In this document: piece after piece, positions 50,643 through 59,210 of the stretch
How the letters are laid out: each line of letters opens with the position of its first letter
How positions within the stretch are numbered: the first letter of the stretch is position 1
Assembly: GCA_017545245.1 (NCBI GenBank)
Contig: JAFWPB010000016.1
Coordinates: forward strand, 1-64,000
Source: Clostridiales bacterium
GTDB lineage: Bacteria > Bacillota > Clostridia > Saccharofermentanales > Saccharofermentanaceae
Length of the DNA stretch: 64,000 nt
Direction: 5' to 3'
Program-made: the position numbers and the translations under genes
The notes under the pieces: generated by a model
The model's input: only the letters and a program-made list of their open reading frames with translations
What the model was told of the DNA's origin: nothing
Database searches by the model: none

Positions 50643-53360
50643 TTATTCTGTACGCAATGCGGCAACCGGATCTTTTTTCGCGGCTTTCTTTGAAGGGATA
50701 AATCCGCCGATCAAAGTCAGTATCACACTCAACACAATAAGTATGACCGCACCGGCAATCGGCAGCGTTGCTTTTACACCGGAAACCTCGACGAGAGAAT
50801 CAATGATCATATTTCCTGGAATCAAAAGGAGAAGCGTAATACTGATACCCAGAATGCCCGCAAGAAGTCCTATGATAAAGGTCTCCGCATTAAACACACG
50901 GGAGATATTTCTCTTTGACGCTCCAATCGCTCGAAGAATACCGATTTCCTTAGTTCTTTCCAGCACAGAGATATACGTGATAATGCCGATCATGATCGAA
51001 GATACGATCAGAGAAACCGCCACAAATGCGATCAGGACATAAGTGATCACATCAACTATCTGCGTGACAGAGGACATCAGAAGCCCGATAAAATCGGTAT
51101 ACAGCAACTGATCTTCTTCCTTTGCGGATTCATTGTAAGCATCGATACAGGATGTAATACCCTCTTTTCCTTCGAAGCTGTCCGCATAGATGTATATCTC
51201 ATTTGGCATATCGCGGTTCACATATCCAAACTCCAGCATATTCTCTTCGTACGTGCCAACCGAAATATAAGCATTATAGACGGAGAGAAATATCTCATCT
51301 GCCTGATCCCCGGCTTCTTCAACAAACTGTTCCAGCATCGCTGCAAGTTCCCTGTTCGTCATATCACGAAGTTTCTTACTAGCTTCTTCATCCCCTTGGG
51401 TATAGGAAGCCAGGCTGTCCCGAAAGAGTTCCGCTTTCTCATCTATAGTGAGATTCTTCAACCAGTTCTTCGCATCCTGTATCTTTTCTTTATCATCAGA
51501 CGGAGAGAACCTGGCACCATTTATAACACTGGTGTCCGGAGAAGCCAGCTGTTCCTGAACGATCGTACTTTTTTCTGCATAGGAAATAAGATAATCGGTC
51601 AAGGCAGTCGTATATCCAATATCTTGGATCGGTTCGATCTCCGAATCGCTCTTAATACGGATTATTCCGGAAATCTTAAGAGGGATCGCCTGCTCCATGA
51701 CTTTTGAAAAATCAGGATCACCTGTTCTCACTTCAGAATAGAATCCTCCCTCAGATTTCACAAACCGTGCACTTGCAGGAACAAGGTAGAAAACATGGTT
51801 CATGACCTCTTCATAAGATAGTTTTTTCTCTTCCAACTCGATCGTTTCTGAGTTTTTCAGTTTCGCCCTGATATCCAGATACTCTTGTTTAGGCAAAAGA
51901 CCGTAATCATACATATTTTTCACCCGTATCGAATTGTCCTCTTCAAGAACGAGAACGATCTCATCATATGATGTCGGCCAATTTCCGTACACAAGATCAT
52001 AACAGCTTGAAACCGCCGAACTGACAAGACTTCCATTTGAACCGGACATGATTTCTGTCATGTTATAGATTCCTTCTGTTCCTATTGCAAAAGACGACAG
52101 ATTCTCGCGATTCTCCTGATTACTATAGAACATACTTCCGTCTAAATTGACCAAGGCTCCCGTAGGATCATAAGAAAAAACAGCGAACGAAGTATTATAC
52201 GAGTAATGGATCCCGTTTTCCCCAACATACTGATGGATCGGACTAGAAGGATCATCAAGATACTTCTTGAATTCGGTCAGATTATTCTTCTTCATATTCG
52301 TACGGATCATTGAAGCCAACTCGAGTATGGAATTATCCGAATATACGCCATCAAGAGGCCGCTCGGTCTCCTCACTCTTTTTACTGCTGCTCTTACGATT
52401 ATCGATAAACGCGGAATAATCCATCGCCTGTGCCTCAATCGTGATTGGATAGGCATTCATGGTCTTTTTCTGCTGATCAGTAATAAAATTGCTCACACCA
52501 TTTGAAAGCGAGAGGATCAGAGCAATACCGATGATACCGATCGATCCGGCAAAAGCAGTGAGTATCGTTCTCGCTTTTTTCGTGCGCAAGTTATTAAAAC
52601 TTAAGGACAAGGACGTCAGGAAAGACATGGATGCCTTACCCATGTTTTTATGCACGGGCTCTCCCTTGCCTTCCTCTTCGATTTCAAAAGGATCGGAGTC
52701 GTCTGTGACCTTACCGTCTTTGAGTTTTACGATACGAGTTGCATAGCGGTCTGCAAGTTCAGGGTTATGCGTGACCATAACAACGAGCCGGTCTTTCGCC
52801 ACTTCCTTCAAAAGATCCATGACCTGGATACTGGTTTCGGTATCCAGCGCGCCGGTCGGCTCATCTGCAAGAAGGATCTTCGGGTTATTGACCAAAGCAC
52901 GTGCAATGGCAACACGCTGCATCTGTCCTCCGGACATCTGATTCGGTCTCTTATGAAGCTGGTCACCCAGCCCCACCTGCTCTAGTGCTTCTTTTGCACG
53001 TTTTTTCCGTTCACTTCTGGACACACCTGAAATCGTTAATGCAAGTTCAACATTAGCAAGGATCGACTGATGCGGAATCAGATTGTAGCTTTGAAAAACA
53101 AAACCGATCGTGTGATTCCGATAAGAATCCCAGTCACGGTTCTTGTACTTTTTGGTAGAGATTCCGTCGATGATCAAGTCACCACTGTCATAGCGGTCAA
53201 GGCCTCCAATGATATTAAGAAGCGTTGTTTTACCGGAACCACTCGGTCCCAGAACAGCAACAAATTCGTTATCTCGAAGATTCAGACTGATCTCGTCCAG
53301 TGCTTTTTGATGCAAATCACCGGTAACATATTCTTTCGAGATACTTTTGATCTGCAACAT
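50643..53360 (-). CDS. MacB/FtsX-type ABC transporter, ATPase and permease in one protein
   Basis: 905 residues. The ATPase is N-terminal (~1-220): GPSGSGKTTLLNIIGG, MSGGQMQRVAIARAL, ILLADEPTGALDTE. A membrane helix follows at ~270, then a large outer domain (~290-770), and three helices at the end (~775-895) with an FtsX-type ISVLERTKEIGILRAIGASKRNISRVFNAETFIIG. Macrolide-exporter-like (MacB) proteins use ATP to move cargo outside the membrane, rather than across it. Upstream of the VTC operon by 69 bases, in the same direction, so possibly co-expressed. Confidence 0.93.
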   Translation of the reverse strand: MLQIKSISKEYVTGDLHQKALDEISLNLRDNEFVAVLGPSGSGKTTLLNIIGGLDRYDSGDLIIDGISTKKYKNRDWDSYRNHTIGFVFQSYNLIPHQSILANVELALTISGVSRSERKKRAKEALEQVGLGDQLHKRPNQMSGGQMQRVAIARALVNNPKILLADEPTGALDTETSIQVMDLLKEVAKDRLVVMVTHNPELADRYATRIVKLKDGKVTDDSDPFEIEEEGKGEPVHKNMGKASMSFLTSLSLSFNNLRTKKARTILTAFAGSIGIIGIALILSLSNGVSNFITDQQKKTMNAYPITIEAQAMDYSAFIDNRKSSSKKSEETERPLDGVYSDNSILELASMIRTNMKKNNLTEFKKYLDDPSSPIHQYVGENGIHYSYNTSFAVFSYDPTGALVNLDGSMFYSNQENRENLSSFAIGTEGIYNMTEIMSGSNGSLVSSAVSSCYDLVYGNWPTSYDEIVLVLEEDNSIRVKNMYDYGLLPKQEYLDIRAKLKNSETIELEEKKLSYEEVMNHVFYLVPASARFVKSEGGFYSEVRTGDPDFSKVMEQAIPLKISGIIRIKSDSEIEPIQDIGYTTALTDYLISYAEKSTIVQEQLASPDTSVINGARFSPSDDKEKIQDAKNWLKNLTIDEKAELFRDSLASYTQGDEEASKKLRDMTNRELAAMLEQFVEEAGDQADEIFLSVYNAYISVGTYEENMLEFGYVNRDMPNEIYIYADSFEGKEGITSCIDAYNESAKEEDQLLYTDFIGLLMSSVTQIVDVITYVLIAFVAVSLIVSSIMIGIITYISVLERTKEIGILRAIGASKRNISRVFNAETFIIGLLAGILGISITLLLLIPGNMIIDSLVEVSGVKATLPIAGAVILIVLSVILTLIGGFIPSKKAAKKDPVAALRTE

Positions 53361-53380
53361 ATGATTACCTCAGTTGTTTC

Positions 53381-54292
53381 TTATTTTCCCATCAAGTAGT
53401 CACAAGCACGAATTGCCGCATACGCTCCATCCGAGCAGGCAGTCGTAACTTGTCTCAGCGTTTTCTGGCAACAGTCTCCCGCGACAAAAATCCCTGGTGT
53501 TTTTGTATTACAAATATTATCCGGTACGAAGTATCCTCTTTCATCCAGGTCTGCCCATGCAGAAAAAGCACTGTTCTCTGGAACAAGGCCGATAGCAAGG
53601 AAGACACCATCACAGGAAACAGTCTTTTTCTCGCCTGCTTCTTCATAGGTAACTCCGGTAAGAACACCATCCTCAGAGGTTTCATAAGCAAGCACTTTTG
53701 TACCTGTGTGCGTTTCCACATTATCCTGGCCCAGAACCTGGTCCTGTAATTTCTGGTCTGCTGTGAATTTCGGAAGATCTTGCAGAATGATGAGCTTTTT
53801 CACAATGCCGACCAGCATCGCCGATTCAACGAATGCAGAGTTTCCACCACCAATCATGACCACAGTCTTATCGCGGTAGAATTCACCATCACATACTGCG
53901 CAAAAACTGATACTGCTGCCGATCAGATCTTCCTCTCCAGGAAGCCCCAGTGTGCGGTGGGTCGTTCCTGTTGCCAGGATCACCGTCTTTCCCTCGTAAT
54001 CATTTCCGTCTTCTGTAGAAACGACAAATCCGCCGTCGGTCTTACGGACACCGGTCACTGACTCAATCGTCGCTTCGGCACCCTGTCCCATCGCCTGCTC
54101 AAGAAGCTTATCACCGAATTCATCTCCACTGATAGAGTCAAATCCCGGGATATTCTCAACCTTAGGCGAATTTACGATCTGTCCGCCAAAAACAGATTTC
54201 TCGATGACCAGTACGGTCTTCAGATTTCTTCTTCCATATATAGCGGCGGTAAGACCCGCAGGTCCACCGCCGACAACGATAATATCGTACAT
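53381..54292 (-). CDS. trxB: Thioredoxin reductase
   Basis: About 303 residues from the ATG 54292, after GTAGGAGT. FAD-binding YDIIVVGGGPAGLTAAIYGRR, active-site disulfide FCAVCDGEFYRD, NADPH-binding VVMIGGGNSAFVESAMLV (the common GGDSA is GGNSA), and the FAD motif ICNTKTPGIFVAGDCCQKTLRQVTTACSDGAYAA. Reduces thioredoxin-like partners with NADPH. It begins 5 bases past the stop of nrdD, whose C-terminal glutaredoxin-like domain is its obvious candidate partner. Confidence 0.95.
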   Translation of the reverse strand: MYDIIVVGGGPAGLTAAIYGRRNLKTVLVIEKSVFGGQIVNSPKVENIPGFDSISGDEFGDKLLEQAMGQGAEATIESVTGVRKTDGGFVVSTEDGNDYEGKTVILATGTTHRTLGLPGEEDLIGSSISFCAVCDGEFYRDKTVVMIGGGNSAFVESAMLVGIVKKLIILQDLPKFTADQKLQDQVLGQDNVETHTGTKVLAYETSEDGVLTGVTYEEAGEKKTVSCDGVFLAIGLVPENSAFSAWADLDERGYFVPDNICNTKTPGIFVAGDCCQKTLRQVTTACSDGAYAAIRACDYLMGK

Positions 54293-54297
54293 GTTTA

Positions 54298-56712
54298 TCA
54301 AACTCCTACTGTCTGCGCTGCATGTGCCTTCAGCCACTCAGCTGCAGCTGTATCGCCTACATATCTCGTTCCATCCGGATCAATGATCGTAGGTGTCTGC
54401 TGGATATTCAGTTCTCTTGCCAGATCCATGTTCTCCGAGCAATTGACGATCTGATACTCAACTTTTGCAAGTTTGAACTTCTGCTCCGCGCCTTTGCACT
54501 TCGGGCAGTGATCCTTCACATACATGACAGGAAGATCGGATCCCGTGGAAACACTCTCCTGAACCTCTTCCGAAGCAACTACGTTAATCTCTTCCGGAAC
54601 GGTGTAGGATGGCTTCATCATCGGGCCATTGTGACACAGGCAGGAAGATGCAATATCGTATTCTACACGATCCATGTATTCCTGCGCCTTACCATCGTTC
54701 CAGTTCTGAATCGGACGGTAGTAACCGGTAATACGGCTGTATACTTCTGTCTTCTCACCACATTCCGGACACTCAAAGACTTCACCGGTGATATAACCAT
54801 GATTCTTACATACAGAGTATGTCGGAGACATTGTGTAATACGGGAGTCTATAGTTCTCAGCGATCTTACGTACCAGTGTAGCTGCTGCCTTCCAGTCAGG
54901 AAGCTTCTCACCCAGGAATGCATGGAATACTGTACCGGATGTATAGAGGGTCTGCAGATTATCCTGAACATCAAGAGCAGAGAAAATATCGTCAGTATAG
55001 CCTACCGGCAGATGGGACGAGTTGGTGTAGTAAGGAGTACCATTCTCGTTTGCCGTGATGATATCCGGGAACTGTTCCTTATCGTGTTTTGCAAAACGAT
55101 ATGTCGTGGATTCAGCAGGTGTCGCCTCAAGATTATAAAGATCGCCGTACTTCTCCTGATAATCACTGAGCTTCTCTCTCATATGGTTGAGGACCTTCGC
55201 AGCAAACTCCTGCGTCTCTTTATGAGTAAGATCCATCTTCAGCCACTTTGCATTCAGACCGACTTCATTCATACCAATCAGGCCGATCGTGCTGAAGTGG
55301 TTATCGAATGTACCAAGATATCTCTTTGTATACGGATAAAGACCTGTCTCGAGGAGTTTCGTGATAACGGTTCTCTTCGTCTTTAAGGAACGTGCAGAGA
55401 TATCCATCAGGCGGTCAAGTCTCTTGAAGAAATCTGCCTCATCGGTTGCCTGATAAGCAATTCTCGGGAGGTTGATCGTAACTACACCGACAGAACCTGT
55501 AGATTCACCGGAACCGAAGAAACCACCGGACTTCTTACGGAGTTCACGAAGGTCGAGTCTGAGACGGCAGCACATGCTTCGTACATCACTCGGTTCCATA
55601 TCGGAATTGATATAGTTGGAGAAGTAAGGAGTACCATACTTGGCCGTCATTTCAAAGAGCAGACGGTTATTCTCAGTATCTTCCCAGTTGAAGTCTCTTG
55701 TGATCGAGTATGTCGGGATCGGATACTGGAATCCACGGCCGTTGGCGTCACCTTCGATCATGATATCGATGAAAGCCTTGTTAACCATATCCATCTCTTT
55801 TTGGCACTCACCATAGGTGAAGTCCAGCTGCTTGCCGCCGACCCAGCACTTCTCTTCTCTCATGTCTCTCGGGCATGTCCAGTCAAGCGTGATGTTGGTA
55901 AACGGAGACTGTGTTCCCCATCTTGACGGAGTGTTAACACCGAAGATAAAGGACTGGATGCACTGCTTTACTTCTTTCTGGGTGAGATTATCTACTTTTA
56001 CGAAAGGAGCCAGATATGTATCGAAGGAGGAGAATGCCTGTGCACCTGCCCACTCATTCTGCATGATACCGAGGAAGTTGACCATCTGGTTACAGAGTGT
56101 GGAAAGATGTCCTGCCGGAGCGGAAGTGATCTTACCAACAACGCCGCCCAGACCTTCCTGGATAAGCTGCTTCAAGGACCAACCAGCGCAGTAACCTGTA
56201 AGCATGCTCAAATCGTGGATATGGATCGAGGCACTTCTATGTGCTTCTGCAATCTCCTGATCATAGATCTCTGTGAGCCAGTAGTTTGCTGTGATCGCAC
56301 CTGAGTTGGAAAGGATAAGTCCGCCTACACTGTAAGTAACGGTGGAATTCTCCTTAACACGCCAGTCGTTGATCTTCAGATAATTATCTACAATATCTTT
56401 ATAGTTGAGCATCGTGTTGCGGACATTACGGATCTTCTCACGCTGCTTTCTGTAAAGGATATAAGCCTTTGCAACATCGGTATAGCCTGCTTCAGAGAGA
56501 ATCTTCTCAGCACTGTCCTGAATATCTTCAACCGAAATCACATCATCCTTGATCTTTTCTTCAAAATCACTTGTCACACGAAGTGCAAGCATGTCGATCA
56601 CACTCGGGTGATACTGCTTATTACAAGCAATAAACGCTTTCTCTATAGCTGCACTGATTTTCGAAACATTAAAATCAACTGTAACTCCATCTCTCTTCGA
56701 TACCCGATACAT
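54298..56712 (-). CDS. nrdD: Anaerobic ribonucleoside-triphosphate reductase with C-terminal glutaredoxin domain
   Basis: About 804 residues from the ATG 56712, after TTGGAGG. Class III reductase: ATP cone ~1-95 (MYRVSKRDGVTVDFNVSKISAAIEKAFIACNK), catalytic barrel, a zinc-type motif VCKNHGYITGEVFECPECGEK, and glycyl-radical segment RITGYYRPIQNWNDGKAQEYMDRVEYD. After ~700 the protein goes on with DLPVMYVKDHCPKCKGAEQKFKLAKVEYQIVNCSENMDLARELNIQQTPTII, a glutaredoxin fold with a CPKC disulfide. A fused redoxin fits class III enzymes that take electrons from thioredoxin-type donors instead of formate. Makes dNTPs without oxygen. Co-expressed with trxB and controlled by NrdR boxes. Confidence 0.95.
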   Translation of the reverse strand: MYRVSKRDGVTVDFNVSKISAAIEKAFIACNKQYHPSVIDMLALRVTSDFEEKIKDDVISVEDIQDSAEKILSEAGYTDVAKAYILYRKQREKIRNVRNTMLNYKDIVDNYLKINDWRVKENSTVTYSVGGLILSNSGAITANYWLTEIYDQEIAEAHRSASIHIHDLSMLTGYCAGWSLKQLIQEGLGGVVGKITSAPAGHLSTLCNQMVNFLGIMQNEWAGAQAFSSFDTYLAPFVKVDNLTQKEVKQCIQSFIFGVNTPSRWGTQSPFTNITLDWTCPRDMREEKCWVGGKQLDFTYGECQKEMDMVNKAFIDIMIEGDANGRGFQYPIPTYSITRDFNWEDTENNRLLFEMTAKYGTPYFSNYINSDMEPSDVRSMCCRLRLDLRELRKKSGGFFGSGESTGSVGVVTINLPRIAYQATDEADFFKRLDRLMDISARSLKTKRTVITKLLETGLYPYTKRYLGTFDNHFSTIGLIGMNEVGLNAKWLKMDLTHKETQEFAAKVLNHMREKLSDYQEKYGDLYNLEATPAESTTYRFAKHDKEQFPDIITANENGTPYYTNSSHLPVGYTDDIFSALDVQDNLQTLYTSGTVFHAFLGEKLPDWKAAATLVRKIAENYRLPYYTMSPTYSVCKNHGYITGEVFECPECGEKTEVYSRITGYYRPIQNWNDGKAQEYMDRVEYDIASSCLCHNGPMMKPSYTVPEEINVVASEEVQESVSTGSDLPVMYVKDHCPKCKGAEQKFKLAKVEYQIVNCSENMDLARELNIQQTPTIIDPDGTRYVGDTAAAEWLKAHAAQTVGV

Positions 56713-56793
56713 ACACCCACATCCTCCAAATAGTAATAATGTCATAAATAGAGCCGAAACTAGCCCGGACCATCTAACAAAGCTGATATTACA

Positions 56794-56863
56794 AAGATAA
56801 CACTACTCGGAGAAAAGTCAATATGTTGTGACCAAATTCACAGCAAAACACAAGATATTGTGT
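56794..56863 (-). promoter_or_regulatory. nrdD promoter with two NrdR boxes
   Basis: Two sites match the NrdR consensus acaCwAtATaTwGtgt. Box 1, 56863-56848 on the minus strand, reads ACACAATATCTTGTGT (15 of 16). Box 2, at 56816-56831 on the plus strand, has the core CAATATGTTGTG. Their starts are 32 bases apart, about three helical turns, the usual spacing. A -35 TTGACT (56821-56816) overlaps box 2, and a -10 TATCTT (56799-56794) follows after 16 bases. NrdR would repress nrdD-trxB when dATP is high. Confidence 0.85.
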
Positions 56864-56893
56864 TCGCTTTTATTTTGGGATTTGATATTTCAA

Positions 56894-57583
56894 TCAGATC
56901 CCACGAAGTCCGACTTCTTTGATATGCGGCTTCAGGATATCAAGGAAGGCATGCATCTGTGCTTCAGAACAGGCTTCCAGCCCGCGTACGGGAACCGTAT
57001 CCCTGTCCACAAAACTTTGAAGAAAATACCGTTCTGCCCCATCGATCCATGATGCAATTTTCCGCATGGAATCCTCATCATGGGACTGTTTCACGACTGT
57101 TGTTCTAAACTCATACGGCACTTTTCCACTCAAAAGGAAAGATACGCTTTTCTTTATTTTTGACAAATCGAATGAAGGAAGTCCTATTGTCTCTGCATAC
57201 TTATCCGGGCTGTTTTTTATGTCCATCGCCACATAATCGACAAGTCCGGACTCCACTACTTCTTGCAGACGTTCCGGATGATTTCCGTTCGTATCCAGCT
57301 TCACTTTAAAACCCATTTCCTTTATTTTAGACATCAGATCCGGCAGTTCTTTTCGAAGAAGAGGCTCTCCACCGGTGAAGACCACACCATCGAGAAGTCC
57401 ATGGCGAGTCGACAGGAATCGCAGAAGCTCCTCGTCATCCAGAAGTTTCGGCGCTCCGGCGTCAAGAAGTTCTGCATTATGGCAGAAAGGACATCTCATA
57501 TCGCATCCACCCAGAAAAACCGTACAAGCCACCAATCCCGGATAATCCAGAAGCGTCATTTTCATCAAACCATGTATATTCAT
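56894..57583 (-). CDS. nrdG: Anaerobic ribonucleotide reductase-activating protein
   Basis: 229 residues. Radical SAM enzyme: VACTVFLGGCDMRCPFCHNAEL has the CxxxxxxCxxC-type cluster cysteines (the spacing, GGCDMRCPFC, is that of NrdG-like activases of Clostridia), VFTGGEPLLRKELPDL (the GGE motif), and VKLDTNGNHPERL. Uses SAM and a 4Fe-4S cluster to put the glycyl radical on NrdD. It lies upstream of nrdD and separated from it by 181 bases that hold the NrdR boxes, so the two have distinct promoters. Confidence 0.94.
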   Translation of the reverse strand: MNIHGLMKMTLLDYPGLVACTVFLGGCDMRCPFCHNAELLDAGAPKLLDDEELLRFLSTRHGLLDGVVFTGGEPLLRKELPDLMSKIKEMGFKVKLDTNGNHPERLQEVVESGLVDYVAMDIKNSPDKYAETIGLPSFDLSKIKKSVSFLLSGKVPYEFRTTVVKQSHDEDSMRKIASWIDGAERYFLQSFVDRDTVPVRGLEACSEAQMHAFLDILKPHIKEVGLRGI

Positions 57584-57672
57584 ATCTCTTTGCCTCGATT
57601 TCGTGAATGAGACAATTATATCATGAATAGTAGAAGCACATACTTTCTGGCAGTAAACAAAGCGAAATCCGC

Positions 57673-57700
57673 TTGAAATAGTCCGGCAACATAGTATAAT
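57673..57700 (+). promoter_or_regulatory. Promoter of the coiled-coil gene
   Basis: TTGAAA (57673-57678), 16 bases, TATAAT (57695-57700). It lies 48 bases before the ATG and is divergent from nrdG. Confidence 0.65.
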
Positions 57701-57747
57701 AATTAGTAAGTAGAAATTTATCTTATGGGATAATAGGGGTAGTAAAT

Positions 57748-59064
57748 ATGGCGGGAATTTTTAATGTATTAAGAGGCAAAAACGACGAAGGAACCGGTGC
57801 ATCAGGGAACACCGGGAATCTTCGTGGAAGCACACCTTCTAATCCTTCGGCATCCAACAATTATGCGAGAGAGCGCGCTGCTGCTGCGAAAGCGCAGATC
57901 GAGTACCGCAAGGCAATGGAAGAGTCCAGAAAAGCGAAGGAAAACGCAAAGAAGTCTCCGTTTGAGAATAATGCAAGCAGCACACCTGCTGCTACAGCTG
58001 CAAAGCCGATCACGGAAGTCAAGACGAATAATGCTTATCGTTCGCCTTTCCAGAGCAACACGAAGACCACTGAGCGTGCACCATCATCTGGTACGATCGC
58101 TTATGGCCGTCCGGGAACAGTCACAAGAAACAACGAGACCGCTGCTTCCACTCCTGCTTCTCCTCTGAAGGCTCCTACTTTCAGCAAAAACAAGTCTCCG
58201 GCAACTATTGCGGCGGAGAAAGCGAAGTTCGAGTTTGATCAGGCGAAGGAACTGGAGAAGAAAGCTGTTCAGGACGCAGTAGATGCACAAGCAGCAGTTG
58301 AGAAAGCCAGAGAAGCGGTCACCAAGTCTTCTGAAGCACGTGAAGCAGCAATCAAGACAGAAACCGAAGCCGCAGAAGCTTACCGTCTTGCTGACGAAGA
58401 TTACAACGAAGCTTTGAAGACAGCGAAGGAACTTCAGGATGCTGCAACTAAAGCTGAGCAGGAAGCAAAGGCTGCTGTAAAGAAAGCAAATGAAGCCGTA
58501 CGTATCGCTTCTCAGAAAAAGACCGAGAAAGATGCGAAGTTCACTGCAAAGAGTGTTGGCGAGAAAGCCAGAAGAGTTGCCGAGGATTCCGAAAAGCAGG
58601 CACAGGCTGCTGCAGTTCAGGCGGAAGAGCTTTTGAAGACGACCGAGCAGAAAGCGGAAGAAGCCAAGTTTGCAACAAGGAAAGCGGAAGAAGCTTACGA
58701 GCTTGCTAATAAGCAGAAAGTTGAAGAAGATGATCGCATCGCCGCAGAGAAGGCCGAAGAAGAAGCCAAGCTCGCTGCTGCAAAAGCAAAAGAAAAAGCA
58801 GATCTGGCAAAGAAGCGTCTGGAAGAAGCATTGGCTGCTGCCCGTGCTGCTGAGGAAGAAGCAAAGGCTGCTGCTGAAGCTGCTGCTGAAGAAGCCAGAA
58901 GAGCCGAGGAGCTTGCCCAGGAGAAAGCGAAGCGCTTCACCCCTTCTTTCCCGAACACCGACAACGATGAACTGGAAGCAGAGATTGAAGCACATCTTCA
59001 GCAACAGAAGCAGGAACTGGCACACGATGACTTTTCCGATCTGGAACTTGAATTCGGACAGTGA
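57748..59064 (+). CDS. Ala/Lys/Glu-rich coiled-coil protein
   Basis: 438 residues; no strong ribosome site, only AGGGGT. No signal peptide or membrane segment. Residues ~1-145 are flexible, rich in Ser, Thr, Asn and Pro, with short basic helices (RAAAAKAQIEYRKAMEESRKAKENAKK). Residues ~150-390 are one long alanine-rich helix full of AEK/EEA repeats, a coiled coil like TolA or bacterial filament proteins. The end is acidic, with DDFSDLELEFGQ. The family is not recognised. Likely a cytoplasmic scaffold or filament-like protein. A good terminator follows. Confidence 0.75.
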   Translation: MAGIFNVLRGKNDEGTGASGNTGNLRGSTPSNPSASNNYARERAAAAKAQIEYRKAMEESRKAKENAKKSPFENNASSTPAATAAKPITEVKTNNAYRSPFQSNTKTTERAPSSGTIAYGRPGTVTRNNETAASTPASPLKAPTFSKNKSPATIAAEKAKFEFDQAKELEKKAVQDAVDAQAAVEKAREAVTKSSEAREAAIKTETEAAEAYRLADEDYNEALKTAKELQDAATKAEQEAKAAVKKANEAVRIASQKKTEKDAKFTAKSVGEKARRVAEDSEKQAQAAAVQAEELLKTTEQKAEEAKFATRKAEEAYELANKQKVEEDDRIAAEKAEEEAKLAAAKAKEKADLAKKRLEEALAAARAAEEEAKAAAEAAAEEARRAEELAQEKAKRFTPSFPNTDNDELEAEIEAHLQQQKQELAHDDFSDLELEFGQ

Positions 59065-59101
59065 TCAATCAGCAATTCAGGCTTTCGAATAATTGAAAAC
59101 C

Positions 59102-59147
59102 AAAAAGGTGTTTCCAAGTGATTACTTTCACTAAGAAACACCTTTTT
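59102..59147 (+). terminator. Terminator of the coiled-coil gene
   Basis: A 13-bp stem (AAAAAGGTGTTTC with GAAACACCTTTTT) encloses an inner AGTGA/TCACT stem, and the right arm ends in five T. Lies 37 bases past the stop. The A run on the left arm gives T-rich read-out on the minus strand too, so it may also end the epimerase gene. Confidence 0.85.
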
Positions 59148-59210
59148 AGTTTATGTTGTTTCTGCCACTAGCTGAGAAGTCATGTCAACGCAATAATAGG
59201 AATTGGGGGA

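Noticed and set aside
1392..53572. Explaining the AAAAGCACT copies by codon bias or a common peptide
   Set aside because: Copies occur in several frames and both orientations, in genes of unrelated families and in two gaps between genes.
58084..59025. Minus-strand open frame rich in Cys, Phe, Leu and Ser
   Set aside because: It is the mirror of the Ala/Lys/Glu repeats of the coiled-coil gene; the composition is dictated by the other strand.
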